The notes beneath the pieces are model-generated. The model worked only from the letters and a program-made list of their open reading frames with translations, had not been told where the DNA came from and made no database searches. A stretch of DNA of 64,000 nt. It comes from DATLWN01 sp964492895. GTDB taxonomy: Bacteria; Pseudomonadota; Zetaproteobacteria; Mariprofundales; Mariprofundaceae. This document shows, piece after piece, positions 33,945 to 42,872 of this stretch; position 1 is the stretch's first letter, and each line of letters opens with the position of its first letter. Location of the stretch: positions 1-64,000 of the forward strand of contig CAZBLR010000006.1 of the NCBI GenBank assembly GCA_964492895.1, read 5' to 3'. The position numbers and the translations under genes were made by a program.

Positions 33945-34760
33945 TTACAGACGCCGGTGCCTCAACGCCGGGATCATCGAGCGCACCTGCCGGACCCTGG
34001 CCATGTCCAGGTCGGCCAGCACCAGGCCTTCGCCGTCGTCGCGGCATCCCAGCACCTCGCCCCACGGATCGACGATCATGCTGTGGCCCCAGGTCCGGCG
34101 CCCGCCCGGATGCTCGCCCGTCTGGCCGGCCGCCAGCACGTAGGCCTGGTTCTCGATGGCGCGGGCGCGCAGCAGCGTTTCCCAGTGGGCCATGCCGGTC
34201 GGCACGGTGAACGCTGCGGGCACCGTCAGCACCTGGCACCCGATCTCGGAATAGCGGCGGTACAGCTCCGGAAAGCGCAGGTCGTAGCACACGGACAGTC
34301 CGATCTGCCAGGGGCCGACAGGCACCGATTTCGGCGCATCGCCGGGCGCAATCGTCGCCGACTCCAGATAGCGCTCGGGGCCCAGGTCGACGTCGAACAG
34401 GTGCATCTTGTCGTAGATCTCCAGCAGCCTGCCGTCGGCGGAGAACACCGCGCAGGCATTGCGCAGCAGATCGGAGTCCTTCTCCCTCAGCAGCACGCTG
34501 CCGCCGACGATGGCCATACGGTGGCGTTCGGCCTGCTCGCCCAGGAAGCCCAGCATCCACGAATCCTCGGGGTACTCGGCGGCGTTGCGGCGCGCCGCGT
34601 CATCGCGGCCCATGAAGGCGAAGTTCTCGGGCAGCACCAGCAGGCGCACGGCCTCGGACGCCGCCGCGTCGCACAGCCGCGCCACCGTGGCCATGTTGTG
34701 TTCCTTGTCGTCTCCGGAGCTCATCTGCACGCAGGCGACGCGCAGCATCCCGGTACTCAT
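33945..34760 (-). CDS. Carbon-nitrogen hydrolase, Nit1/omega-amidase-like
   Basis: 271 residues. Nitrilase superfamily with the full Glu-Lys-Cys triad: E45 in LVLPENFAFMG, K118 in IYDKMHLFDVD and C158 in LSVCYDLRFPELYR. The sequence around them (HLFDVDLGPERYLES, RARAIENQAYVLAAGQTG) is that of the Nit1 branch, which hydrolyses deaminated glutathione. A metabolite-repair role is therefore likely but unproven. The start overlaps the aspartic protease stop by ATGA; it is the last gene of the trmB operon. Confidence 0.9.
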   Translation of the reverse strand: MSTGMLRVACVQMSSGDDKEHNMATVARLCDAAASEAVRLLVLPENFAFMGRDDAARRNAAEYPEDSWMLGFLGEQAERHRMAIVGGSVLLREKDSDLLRNACAVFSADGRLLEIYDKMHLFDVDLGPERYLESATIAPGDAPKSVPVGPWQIGLSVCYDLRFPELYRRYSEIGCQVLTVPAAFTVPTGMAHWETLLRARAIENQAYVLAAGQTGEHPGGRRTWGHSMIVDPWGEVLGCRDDGEGLVLADLDMARVRQVRSMIPALRHRRL

Positions 34761-35359
34761 TTGGGTTCCAGCATCAACATGTGCTGCTGATGATCGATGG
34801 TCATCTTGTAGGCGCCCAGGAAATTCATGCCGAGCAACCCGACCTGGCCGCTGGCATCGATATCGTGCACCACGGCGCTGACATCGTCGGCATGCAGCGA
34901 TCCGAGGTCAAAGCTGCCGACGCTGACCAGCGGCGCGTTGATGAGACCGTTGGCGGTCTGGATGGGGATGCTGCCCGTCCCCTCGGTACCGATCCCGGCC
35001 TGTTGGGCCACGGCCCGGGGGATCACCATCAGGCTGGCGCCGGTATCGACGATGAAATCCACCGCCACGCCGTTGACCTGGCCCTGGACATGCATCTGGC
35101 CGGCGATGTCCCGGTAGGGAATGGAGGCGCGCAGGCGCTGCTGGTTGAAGTCGGGGTTGTGCACCGTGTTGCCCGTACCCATGTCGACCCGCTTGGCGCC
35201 CTGCCCCACCGGCACATCGGAGTAATGGACGCGGCCGTCGGCGTCCGTCCAGGTGTATACCTGTGCCTGCACGGCATGCGGAAGCCCCAGAATGGCCACC
35301 GCGAGCAAAAACAGGGTGCTACGCAGCAAAGCGCCCCAGACCCAGCACCGATCCGACAT
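34757..35359 (-). CDS. Exported retropepsin-like aspartic protease with DUF4124 segment
   Basis: 200 residues. A signal peptide (ending AVQAQ), then the short DUF4124 motif QVYTWTDADGRVHYSDVP. From about 80 follows a single retroviral-type aspartic protease domain: VDFIVDTGASLMVIP carries the catalytic D-T-G and VGLLGMNFLG the hydrophobic-hydrophobic-Gly flap end (clan AA, TIGR02281-type). Such proteins act as homodimers in the periplasm; substrates are unknown. GGAGG six bases upstream of ATG 35359 supports a start that overlaps the preceding DUF4438 gene by 41 bases. Confidence 0.85.
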   Translation of the reverse strand: MSDRCWVWGALLRSTLFLLAVAILGLPHAVQAQVYTWTDADGRVHYSDVPVGQGAKRVDMGTGNTVHNPDFNQQRLRASIPYRDIAGQMHVQGQVNGVAVDFIVDTGASLMVIPRAVAQQAGIGTEGTGSIPIQTANGLINAPLVSVGSFDLGSLHADDVSAVVHDIDASGQVGLLGMNFLGAYKMTIDHQQHMLMLEPK

Positions 35360-36206
35360 TGGCGCCCTCCTCGATCACGGGCACCAGCCGGCCCGGCGTA
35401 CTGCTGCTCATCAGCGTCATCATGCCGGGGCCGTGCCCGGCCAGCGGCGAATCGGAATGGATGACCACGCCGATGGTGATGGCACCCTTGCGATAGGTGC
35501 GCCCGTAGCGGTTGTCGTGGTCGAGCACGGCCACGAAATCCCCGAACCTGAGGCGATCCAGCCCGAACTCGCGCACCGTTTCCTCGTCCTGGCACAGGAT
35601 GTCGTAGTCGCCGGTGGTTACCGACAGCGAGCCGATGCCCGAGCCCATGGCATGCCCCGGCACCACCACGTGCACCGGCACCTCCAGGGCGCCGTTTGCG
35701 CCCTGGCGCAGGCCCCAGGCCTCCAGCAGGCCCGGGTCGAGGTTGTAGATGTGGACGTCCGGGTAATCGACGAGGCGCAGGCCCTGGCCGTAGCCCCGGA
35801 TCAGGAATTTGTCGTCGCAGGTCAGCTTGTCCAGCGTCGCATCCGGGAAATCGAGCATCAGGTGCTCGACGCCGCCATGGTGCCCGATCACCGTGCCCTT
35901 CTCGCCCTTGGCCTCGCCGGAGACCACGCGCGCCTCGTTGCCGCAGCAGGACAGGAACTGGAAGCCGGCCTCGGCCTTCCTATTGGCATGCGAAAGCTTG
36001 GCCGACACGCCCGGCTCGATATGCTCGCCGGCCCAGCCGAACACCGAGTCGCCGACCTTGACGTTGTAGGTGATGCCGCCGGTGGACGGCCATGCGAACA
36101 CCTCGCCGTTGGCCCCCACCTCGAACGGGGCCCACTGGTTGGCCGGCGACACCGTGCCCTGCACCGCCGTCATCACCAGCTGCTCGCGATTGGTCTTCAG
36201 GCTCAT
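35319..36206 (-). CDS. DUF4438 family protein
   Basis: 295 residues from ATG 36206, overlapping the trmB stop (ATGA). The sequence fits the DUF4438 family: GDSVFGWAGEHIEPGVSA, GTVIGHHGGVEHLMLDFP, the DDKFLIRGYGQGLRL block, NLDPGLLEAWGL, VVVPGHAMGSGIGS, and the C-terminal GVVIHSDSPLAGHGPGM. The many Gly-His-Gly motifs suggest a metal or nucleotide site, but no activity is established. Its tight coupling to a tRNA methyltransferase gene is notable. Confidence 0.84.
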   Translation of the reverse strand: MSLKTNREQLVMTAVQGTVSPANQWAPFEVGANGEVFAWPSTGGITYNVKVGDSVFGWAGEHIEPGVSAKLSHANRKAEAGFQFLSCCGNEARVVSGEAKGEKGTVIGHHGGVEHLMLDFPDATLDKLTCDDKFLIRGYGQGLRLVDYPDVHIYNLDPGLLEAWGLRQGANGALEVPVHVVVPGHAMGSGIGSLSVTTGDYDILCQDEETVREFGLDRLRFGDFVAVLDHDNRYGRTYRKGAITIGVVIHSDSPLAGHGPGMMTLMSSSTPGRLVPVIEEGANVGSVLGLGRFAA

Positions 36207-36910
36207 GCATCCTCCCGGACATAATGCAGGAAATGGCTCTCGCGCCCCTCGCGCAGGCCCCGCTGCTCGAATTTCGTCACCGGCCGGTCCTCGTCGCGCG
36301 CCGAAAAGCACCCCTTGCCGGCGACGTTGCGCAGCCCCGGCGTCGCATCGAGGATATCGCGCATCCATTCCGCCAGGTCCGGCTTGTCGCTGGCCAGCTT
36401 GATGAACCCGCCCGGCTTCAGCCGCGATGCCAGGAGCGCGGCGAAGTCCTTCTGGATCAGCCGGCGCTTGACATGCCTCGACTTCGGCCACGGGTCCGGA
36501 TGGTTGATGATGATACCGTCCAGCTGCGCTTCGCCGATCTGGTGGCGCAGCACGACCTGGGCCGGCAGCTGGGAGATGCGGCAGCGTTCGATGACGCCGG
36601 CCTCCTCGAGCCTCCCGACGGCCTTGGCCACGCCCGGCAGGTAGATCTCCACCCCGACGAGATACCAGTCCGGATGTCTCTCGGCCAGGTGCACCAGGAA
36701 ATCGCCGTTGCCGAAGCCGATCTCCAGCACCACCGGCGCATCCTTCGGAATCCCGGCCTCGGCCAGGGTCCTGTCCTTGGGCAGGCCGATGACCGGCAGC
36801 CACTTGGCCAGCCGCGCCTCCTGGCCCGTGGTCACATAGCCGTTCTTGCGCCCGAAGGTGCGCATCTCGTGCTGGATATGCTGGTCGCGGAATTCACGGC
36901 TTAAACGCAT
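36203..36910 (-). CDS. trmB: tRNA (guanine-N7-)-methyltransferase
   Basis: 235 residues. It methylates G46 of tRNA using SAM. Motifs: VVLEIGFGNGDFLVHLAE (SAM site), VGVEIYLPGVAKA, INHPDPWPKSRHVKRRLIQ (family FPDPWPKxRHxKRR; here His replaces Phe) and RPVTKFEQRGLREGR at the C-terminus. It is first of the four-gene minus-strand operon trmB-DUF4438-aspartic protease-nitrilase, each junction overlapping. Confidence 0.95.
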   Translation of the reverse strand: MRLSREFRDQHIQHEMRTFGRKNGYVTTGQEARLAKWLPVIGLPKDRTLAEAGIPKDAPVVLEIGFGNGDFLVHLAERHPDWYLVGVEIYLPGVAKAVGRLEEAGVIERCRISQLPAQVVLRHQIGEAQLDGIIINHPDPWPKSRHVKRRLIQKDFAALLASRLKPGGFIKLASDKPDLAEWMRDILDATPGLRNVAGKGCFSARDEDRPVTKFEQRGLREGRESHFLHYVREDA

Positions 36911-37010
36911 GTCCCGTATGTTATGGATTCACGGCCGAATGTCATGACAACATGTCGGTTGCGGTCCCAAACGGGATGCGAACCAACAACCGAAAGTCGC
37001 AGCCAGCCAC

Positions 37011-37568
37011 TCAGGGGGCGACGATGGCCTTCCGGACCTCGTTTGATTTCTCCTCGCCGCACAGGCGGGCGACGAGGCGCAGGGCGAATTCGACGGCGGT
37101 GCCGGCGCCGCGGCTGGTGGTCAGGAAATCGTCCTCGACCACGGCCTCGTCGACATACATGGCCGACGGCGCCTTCTCGCGCACCTCTGCCTCCGTACCC
37201 GGATGGGAAGTCACGCGCCGGCCTTCCAGCACGCCGTAGGCGGCCAGGGCCGTCGGGGCGGCGCAGATGGCCGCGATGGATTTGCGTTCATGGCGCAGGC
37301 GCGTGACCACGGCCCGCACATCGGCGGCATCGCGCAGCAGGTGGGCGTTGGGCAGGCCACCGGGCAGCACCACCATGTCCCAGTCCTCATCCATGACATC
37401 AGCGAGCGCCGCATCCGGATGGATGGTGATATGCGAGCGGCCGGTCACCGCTCCGCCGTCGAGGCTGGCCAGGCAGACCTCGATGCCGGCGCGGCGCAGG
37501 ATGTCCACCACGGCGATGCATTCGATCTCCTCGACACCTCTCGTGAACGGAACCAGCACCCTTGCCAT
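37011..37568 (-). CDS. DJ-1/ThiJ/PfpI family protein
   Basis: 185 residues from ATG 37568; GGAGG lies seven bases upstream, better than for the earlier in-frame GTG at 37574. The nucleophile-elbow cysteine C102 is in IAAICAAPTALA, and the conserved N-terminal Glu is in GVEEIECIAVVDILRRAG, the arrangement of the YajL/DJ-1 branch (chaperone and glyoxalase/deglycase activities reported). HPGTEAEV and the C-terminal RGAGTAVEFALRLV match too. It follows the YbiB-like gene directly and shares its transcript. Confidence 0.92.
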   Translation of the reverse strand: MARVLVPFTRGVEEIECIAVVDILRRAGIEVCLASLDGGAVTGRSHITIHPDAALADVMDEDWDMVVLPGGLPNAHLLRDAADVRAVVTRLRHERKSIAAICAAPTALAAYGVLEGRRVTSHPGTEAEVREKAPSAMYVDEAVVEDDFLTTSRGAGTAVEFALRLVARLCGEEKSNEVRKAIVAP

Positions 37569-37570
37569 CG

Positions 37571-38542
37571 TCACGCCTCCGTGATCGTCCAGTCCGGCGG
37601 CAGCTCGCCGCCGGCGGCCCAGCGGAACGCCGCGAGCATGCGTGTCATGGTCGCCGCCTCGCGCGCATCCGCCTCCCCTGCCAGTATAGCCGCGAAGCGC
37701 GCCGCGATGGCCGCAGGTTCGTCCTTCTCCTTCGGATACGGATCGAAGCCGCTGTCGGGCAGATCCAGCATGCGGATGTCGTCACCGACCTGCATGGCGA
37801 CCACCTTCTGCCGGTCGGCATACAGCTCCGGCTCCCCCTCCGCTCCCATGAAGATCAGCGAGCGCGGCTGGGCGAGCAGCGCATTGGCACCGGCCATGCG
37901 GTCGGCATAAGGGGTGTGGAAGAAGCCGTTCAGCTGCCCGGTACAGGCCAGCGGATTGAGCAGACGCGCCACCGTGTTGGCGAACGAGCGCACGCCCAGC
38001 CGCGGGCGCAGGCCATAGATGCGGTCCAGCGGCGGGCAGATGTCTTCCAGTTCGGCGTAGACGATGCCGTCGCGCCGCAGCACCACCTGTGCCGCATCAA
38101 GACTTTCCACCCGCTGCACCCCGGCCGTCTCCAGCGCCTGCCAGGCACTGAGCCGGCCATCGATGTGCGCCACGCCGTGCACGAACACGGGGATGCCGGC
38201 ATCGCGGGCGGCGAGCGCCGCCGCCAGGTGTACCGGCGCGGCGCGGCGCTTTCCGGCGTAACAGGGCAGATCGACGGCGCCATCGGGTGCCCGGACATCC
38301 CCGAACCCCGCGACCCGGCCGCGGGCGGCGAGGACGAAGCCGGCGATCTCGCCGGTGGTCTCCCCCTTCATGCGCTGGGCGATCAGGAAGGCCCCGAGCT
38401 GCAGCGGATCGGCATCGTCGGCCAGCAGGGCCCGAAACACGGCCTCGGCCTCGTCGGTGCCCAGGTGTTCGTGGCCATGCCGGCCGCGCGCCACCCGGCG
38501 CAGCAGCCCGGCCACCATCATCGCATCCGTCGACATGCGCAT
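37571..38542 (-). CDS. YbiB/TrpD2-like protein (anthranilate phosphoribosyltransferase fold)
   Basis: 323 residues with the glycosyltransferase family 3 fold: an N-terminal helical segment GTDEAEAVFRALLADDADPL, LGAFLIAQRMKGET, then LPCYAGKRRAAPVHLAAALA and FVHGVAHIDGRLSA. The PRPP-binding signature of true TrpD (GTGGD) is absent: the residues read APDGAVDLP. It therefore fits the YbiB/TrpD2 group, reported in E. coli to bind nucleic acid rather than make phosphoribosyl-anthranilate. No trp genes are nearby, which agrees. Confidence 0.82.
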   Translation of the reverse strand: MRMSTDAMMVAGLLRRVARGRHGHEHLGTDEAEAVFRALLADDADPLQLGAFLIAQRMKGETTGEIAGFVLAARGRVAGFGDVRAPDGAVDLPCYAGKRRAAPVHLAAALAARDAGIPVFVHGVAHIDGRLSAWQALETAGVQRVESLDAAQVVLRRDGIVYAELEDICPPLDRIYGLRPRLGVRSFANTVARLLNPLACTGQLNGFFHTPYADRMAGANALLAQPRSLIFMGAEGEPELYADRQKVVAMQVGDDIRMLDLPDSGFDPYPKEKDEPAAIAARFAAILAGEADAREAATMTRMLAAFRWAAGGELPPDWTITEA

Positions 38543-38577
38543 GTTGTACCACGGGCCGGCCTTGATAGGCTAGCTCC

Positions 38578-39300
38578 ATGCATTTCCTGGTGCTGCAGCA
38601 TAAGAACATCGAACCGCCGGCCAGGCTGGCCGATGCCCTGTCCCAGGGCGGCCATCGCATCGAGGCCTGCCATGTCGAGCAAATGCCGGTGCCGGAATCG
38701 CTGTCCGGATATGATGGACTCATCGTCATGGGCGGCCCCCAGTCGGCCAACGACGAGCACCTGCCGTACATCCGGGACGAACTGGCGCTGCTGGAGCGTG
38801 CCATCGCCGAGGACTTCCCGGTGCTCGGCATCTGCCTCGGCGCCCAGCTTCTGGCCAAAGCGGGACAGGCGCTGGTCACGCGCTCCCCGGTATGGGAACT
38901 GGGCTGGTACCCGGTGTTCCCGACCCCCGCCTCAGCCGGTGATCCGCTATTCTCGGTACTGCCCGAGGCCGGCCTGTGCATCTTCCAGTGGCACGGGGAA
39001 ACCTTCTCGCTGCCGCCGGGAGCGATGCTCCTGGCCCACCATCCGAACGTGCCGAACCAGGCCTTCCGTCTCGGCAGCTGCCAGTACGGCCTGCAATTCC
39101 ACGCCGAGGTCGACGAGCAGATCATCGAGCGATGGATCGGGGCCGGCGATGACGAGCGGCGCCACCTCGGCCCCGACGGCATCCTGGAAATCCGCGAGTA
39201 CATGACGCGGATCGATCCCATGCATGCGTTCTGCGAAGGACTGATGCAGGCCTGGATGCGTCTGTGCGAGACCCGCAGGGATCAGGATCGGGAACCCTGA
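38578..39300 (+). CDS. Class I glutamine amidotransferase (GMP synthase-like)
   Basis: 240 residues. Stand-alone glutaminase fold with the Cys-His-Glu triad: C86 in VLGICLGAQLLAKA, and H175 and E177 in YGLQFHAEVDE. GLIVMGGPQSANDE is the oxyanion region. Free-standing members of this group act on unknown acceptors (some are gamma-glutamyl hydrolases, others GMP-synthase-like). It is divergent from the YbiB-like gene 35 bases away, and ends one base from the amtB stop on the other strand. Confidence 0.88.
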   Translation: MHFLVLQHKNIEPPARLADALSQGGHRIEACHVEQMPVPESLSGYDGLIVMGGPQSANDEHLPYIRDELALLERAIAEDFPVLGICLGAQLLAKAGQALVTRSPVWELGWYPVFPTPASAGDPLFSVLPEAGLCIFQWHGETFSLPPGAMLLAHHPNVPNQAFRLGSCQYGLQFHAEVDEQIIERWIGAGDDERRHLGPDGILEIREYMTRIDPMHAFCEGLMQAWMRLCETRRDQDREP

Positions 39301-39301
39301 C

Positions 39302-40513
39302 CTAGAGCTGGCTCATGTCCTCCTCGGGATAGGCCGAGATCTGGTGGATGGCCAGATCGGCGCCGCGGTACTCGTCCTCCTCGTTCAGGCGGATGCCGAC
39401 CGTGGCGCGCAGCAGCCCGAACACCAGGAAGCCTCCGCCCACTGCAATCGCCAGCCCGGTCAGGGTACCGATCAGCTGCGACAGGAAGCTGACCCCTCCG
39501 GCCCCACCCAGGGCCGACTGGCCGAAGATACCGGCGGCGACGCCGCCCCAGACGCCGGCACCGCCGTGCAGGGGCACCACGCCCAGGACGTCGTCCAGTT
39601 TCAGGCGCACCTGCACGAACTCGAAACCGTAGACGAAGGCCGCGCCGGCCACCGCGCCGATGACCAGCGCCCCGATCGGATGCACGATGTCGGAACCGGC
39701 GCAGATGGCCACCAGCCCGGCCAGGGCCCCGTTGTGCACGAAGCCGGGATCGTTGCGTCCGGCCACCAGGGCGGCCAGCAGCCCGCCGACCATGGCCAGC
39801 AGCGAATTCATGGCCACGAGCCCGGAGACGGCATCGACGCGGCCGGCGCTCATGACGTTGAACCCGAACCAGCCAACACAGAGGATCCACGAGCCGAGCG
39901 CCAGGAATGGGATATTGGAGGGCAGGATGGCATTGAGCCGGCCGGTCGGGCCGTAGCGCCCCTTGCGCGCGCCCAGCAGGCTCACCGCGCCGAACGCCAG
40001 GAACCCGCCCATGGCATGGACCACCACCGAGCCCGCGAAGTCGTGGAAGGGAGCGCCGAATGCACCGTTCAGCCAGTGCTGGAACCCGAGGTTGTCGTTC
40101 CAGACGAGGCCCTCGTAGAACGGATAGACCAGACCCACCAGGATGCTGGTGGCCAGCACGTTCGGCCAGAAGCGGATGCGCTCGGTCACCCCGCCGGAGA
40201 TGATCGCCGGCACCGCCGCCGCGAAGGTCAGCAGGAAGAAGAAGTGCACCAGCTCGTAGCCGTGGCTGCCACCCTTCAGCACGTTCAGCTCGGCGACCGG
40301 CTTGAAGAAGTCCACGCCGTAGGCCACGGCGAACCCGACGAAGAAGTAGGCCACCGTGGCAAAACCGAAATCCGTCAACACCCGGACCAGGGCATTGACC
40401 TGGTTCTTCTTGCGTACCGTTCCCGCCTCCAGGAACGCAAAACCAGCGTGCATGGCCAGGACCATGGCCGCACCCATGGTCAAAAAAAACACATCCGAAC
40501 CCGCTGAGTTCAT
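39302..40513 (-). CDS. amtB: Ammonium transporter
   Basis: 403 residues, 11 membrane helices expected. It conducts ammonium across the inner membrane. The pore twin histidines are H166 (DFAGSVVVHAMGG) and H316 (VVPLHGGAGVWGG). Phe-gate and GWFGFNVMSAG segments are in place. It begins directly with the first membrane helix (SDVFFLTMGAAMVLAMHAGF), so it lacks the cleaved leader of E. coli AmtB. No glnK is adjacent, and I found no good sigma-54 site in the 217 bases upstream. Confidence 0.94.
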   Translation of the reverse strand: MNSAGSDVFFLTMGAAMVLAMHAGFAFLEAGTVRKKNQVNALVRVLTDFGFATVAYFFVGFAVAYGVDFFKPVAELNVLKGGSHGYELVHFFFLLTFAAAVPAIISGGVTERIRFWPNVLATSILVGLVYPFYEGLVWNDNLGFQHWLNGAFGAPFHDFAGSVVVHAMGGFLAFGAVSLLGARKGRYGPTGRLNAILPSNIPFLALGSWILCVGWFGFNVMSAGRVDAVSGLVAMNSLLAMVGGLLAALVAGRNDPGFVHNGALAGLVAICAGSDIVHPIGALVIGAVAGAAFVYGFEFVQVRLKLDDVLGVVPLHGGAGVWGGVAAGIFGQSALGGAGGVSFLSQLIGTLTGLAIAVGGGFLVFGLLRATVGIRLNEEDEYRGADLAIHQISAYPEEDMSQL

Positions 40514-40730
40514 GAAATCCCCCCCCGCTTGTCTGTCGCTGTCAATGCATGTCTACGTCGATGCTTCCCCATCTCCCGAACGGCACGAAGGCCGCGCACC
40601 CGCACCGGTGCGCCCGCAACGCATGAATGCCCCGATATGTTCGGCAGGTGATCCAGACGTACGTCTGGGCGCAAATGTTACAGCCTGGGCCCCGCTTCAT
40701 CCAGCCGGCCGGGATGGACGGATGGCCGCT

Positions 40731-41153
40731 TCAGGAAAACCAGCGCAGGAAGGCGGCGGCGGTCAGGGCGGTGCAGCCGAGCACCAGCGACACCACCCAG
40801 ACCACCATGGAATTGCGGAACCATCCCCTCGGACTCATCTGGTGATAGAGCGCCGCGATCAGGAAGCCGCCGGAAGCGCAGCCGATCTTGACCGACAGCG
40901 CATCCACCGCCACCCCGTGGATGTCCGGAAAATGCCCGTAGAAATAGAAGCTGGTGGCGCCGAAGGCGGCACCACCGAGCGCCTGCACCGCCCAGGCAAC
41001 GGCCAGCCACATGGCCACCCGGCGCTGCACCGGCAACTCACGGCGCAGCCAGCCGATGCCGTACACGGAGATGCCGATCACGACAACGGCACCGAAATTA
41101 TGCACCACCTGGATCAGGGCATAGATCAGGCTTTGCAGGGTGGCGGAACTCAC
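40731..41153 (-). CDS. Four-helix membrane protein, unknown
   Basis: 140 residues with four hydrophobic helices (about 10-32, 46-68, 87-106, 115-136) and short polar loops. It contains a His in helix 1 (IQVVHNFGAVVVIG), a region SFYFYGHFPDIHGVAVDAL and the cytoplasmic loop YHQMSPRGWFRN. The helix-borne His residues recall small quinone- or haem-binding membrane proteins, but no motif is decisive. It ends 217 bases upstream of amtB and precedes the secreted Ig-like protein by 10 bases. Confidence 0.7.
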   Translation of the reverse strand: MSSATLQSLIYALIQVVHNFGAVVVIGISVYGIGWLRRELPVQRRVAMWLAVAWAVQALGGAAFGATSFYFYGHFPDIHGVAVDALSVKIGCASGGFLIAALYHQMSPRGWFRNSMVVWVVSLVLGCTALTAAAFLRWFS

Positions 41154-41163
41154 GGCGACGGGC

Positions 41164-41523
41164 TTACTTGACGGTGAACGTCACCGTGCTCTGAACGCCG
41201 GTCAGGTCATGGTTGACCGTGGCCTCCTTGACCGCCACCTGGTGCTGACCCGGCGACAGGTCCGGCAGGGTCAGGCTGCAGGGACAGCCGCTGACATCGC
41301 GATCGATGATCGGCGACTGGTCGTCGACATAGATGTGCAGATGATTGCCGTTGGGGCTCAGGTGCACGTCATAGCTCAGCTTGATGTCGTCCCCGCTGTT
41401 CAGAACGGCGCCGTCCTTCGGCGACAGGATGGAGACGGAACCGGCGGCCATCGCCGGTGCCGCGCATGCGAACGTCAGGATCGCTACAGGGATTGCATAC
41501 AGGCAACTCTTCAGTCCTTTCAT
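41164..41523 (-). CDS. Secreted Ig-like domain protein
   Basis: 119 residues from ATG 41523; AGGAGG lies five bases upstream (a neighbouring ATG at 41526 would be too close). A signal peptide ends PAMAAG. The mature protein is a single beta-sandwich-like domain: VSILSPKDGAVLNSGDDIKL, GNHLHIYVDDQ, and LTLPDLSPGQHQVAVK, ending VTFTVK. One C-x-C pair (GCPC) might form a redox or metal site. The style matches DUF4399-like periplasmic domains. The neighbouring membrane protein gene lies 10 bases downstream. Confidence 0.72.
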   Translation of the reverse strand: MKGLKSCLYAIPVAILTFACAAPAMAAGSVSILSPKDGAVLNSGDDIKLSYDVHLSPNGNHLHIYVDDQSPIIDRDVSGCPCSLTLPDLSPGQHQVAVKEATVNHDLTGVQSTVTFTVK

Positions 41524-41618
41524 CATACCCTCCTTTCGGGGAGCGGCGTGCCCCGGATCTCCGGGTGCCGCTCGCCATCTCGAGGCGGGCCATGCGTCAT
41601 GCCCGCCCGAAGAAGAAC

Positions 41619-42797
41619 CTACAGGCGCCCCATCTTCGGCAGCTTGCCGACCAGCGGGCGCACATAGTCCAGCCACGCCTGGGTCACGTCGTTGGCGTCG
41701 GGGTGGATGAAGTCGTCCTTCATCTGCGTGGCCTCGCGCGCCACCGAATACAGCGGCGTGATGAAGCAGGCACTCTGATAGGGCCTGTCCTTCAGTCGGC
41801 GGATGGCCACCGAACCGTTGTCCCCGTGCTTGACGGCGTGCTTGACGGCGAACTTGCCGACCATGCGCGCCTCCTCGGCATCCACCTCGGAAACGATGGT
41901 CGGAAAGCTGCGTTGCAGGTATCCGAAGGTGTCGGCGCGCACGCGCACCTTCTCCCCCGCGAAGGCCTCCTTGACCAGGCCGGACAGCGTGTCACCGAGG
42001 GCACCGGTGCCGGAAAGCTGCACATTGCCGTGCGAATCCTTCTCGCCGGTGGTGGCGATCGGATTCCCCTTGGCATCGGCGATACCCTCGGACACCGCCA
42101 CGACGCAGCGCCCGAGCCGCGCGTAGACCCGCCTGACATCGGCCTTGAACCGCTCGCGGTCGAACGGCCGCTCCGGCAGGTAGATCAGGTGGGGCCCGTC
42201 ATCGTCATCCTGCCTGGCCAGCGCCGACGCGGCGGTCAGAAAGCCGGCGCTACGCCCCATCACCACATTGACCTTGACCCCGGCCAGGGCCCGGTTGTCG
42301 CGATCGTCGCCCATGAAGGCCAGCGCCACGAAACGGGCCGCCGAGGCGAAGCCCGGACAATGGTCGGTGACCTTCAGGTCGTTGTCGATGGTCTTCGGGA
42401 TGTGCACGGTGCAGAAATTGTAGTTCGCGGCCTTGGCCATCTCGGCGATGATATTGGCGGTCTCGGCCGAGTCGTTGCCGCCGATGTAGAAGAAATAGCG
42501 CACGTCATGCCTGCGGAACACGTCGAACACCCGTTCGCACTCGGCCTGGCCGGGCTTCAGGCGCACCGAGCCCAGGGCGGCGGCCGGCGTGTTCGCCACG
42601 CGCTCCAACAGCCCTTTCGACTGCGTGCCCAGATCGACGAAGTCTTCGTTCAGGATGCCGGCGATGCCGTGGCGCGCACCGAGGATACCGGTGATCTCGG
42701 GGCGTTTGCGTGCCGCCAGCACCGCGCCGACCAGCGATTGGTTGATCACCACCGTTGGCCCGCCCGATTGTCCAATCACCATCTTGCCTTTGAGCAC
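41619..42797 (-). CDS. pfp: Pyrophosphate-dependent 6-phosphofructokinase
   Basis: 392 residues from GTG 42797 with GGGGAGG upstream. It interconverts fructose 6-phosphate and fructose 1,6-bisphosphate, using PPi instead of ATP. The donor specificity is read from two places: GGNDS at 106-110, where ATP enzymes have GGDGS, and PKTIDND at 134-140, where Lys135 replaces the Gly of ATP enzymes. The N-terminus MVIGQSGGPTVVINQSL is also of the PPi type. The reaction is reversible, and in methanotrophs and autotrophs such enzymes also act on sedoheptulose phosphates. It is divergent from the phosphatase gene at 42873. Confidence 0.92.
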   Translation of the reverse strand: MLKGKMVIGQSGGPTVVINQSLVGAVLAARKRPEITGILGARHGIAGILNEDFVDLGTQSKGLLERVANTPAAALGSVRLKPGQAECERVFDVFRRHDVRYFFYIGGNDSAETANIIAEMAKAANYNFCTVHIPKTIDNDLKVTDHCPGFASAARFVALAFMGDDRDNRALAGVKVNVVMGRSAGFLTAASALARQDDDDGPHLIYLPERPFDRERFKADVRRVYARLGRCVVAVSEGIADAKGNPIATTGEKDSHGNVQLSGTGALGDTLSGLVKEAFAGEKVRVRADTFGYLQRSFPTIVSEVDAEEARMVGKFAVKHAVKHGDNGSVAIRRLKDRPYQSACFITPLYSVAREATQMKDDFIHPDANDVTQAWLDYVRPLVGKLPKMGRL

Positions 42798-42872
42798 ACG
42801 CCACCTCCCCGGTAAGGTTTAGCGAAAGCGTGAGGCTAGCCTAGCACGCCTCGCACAAAAGGGGGGAGAAAT

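Noticed and set aside
40514..40730. Sigma-54 promoter sought upstream of amtB
   Set aside because: The best candidate has GG and GC spaced by 12 rather than 10 bases, so it does not fit.
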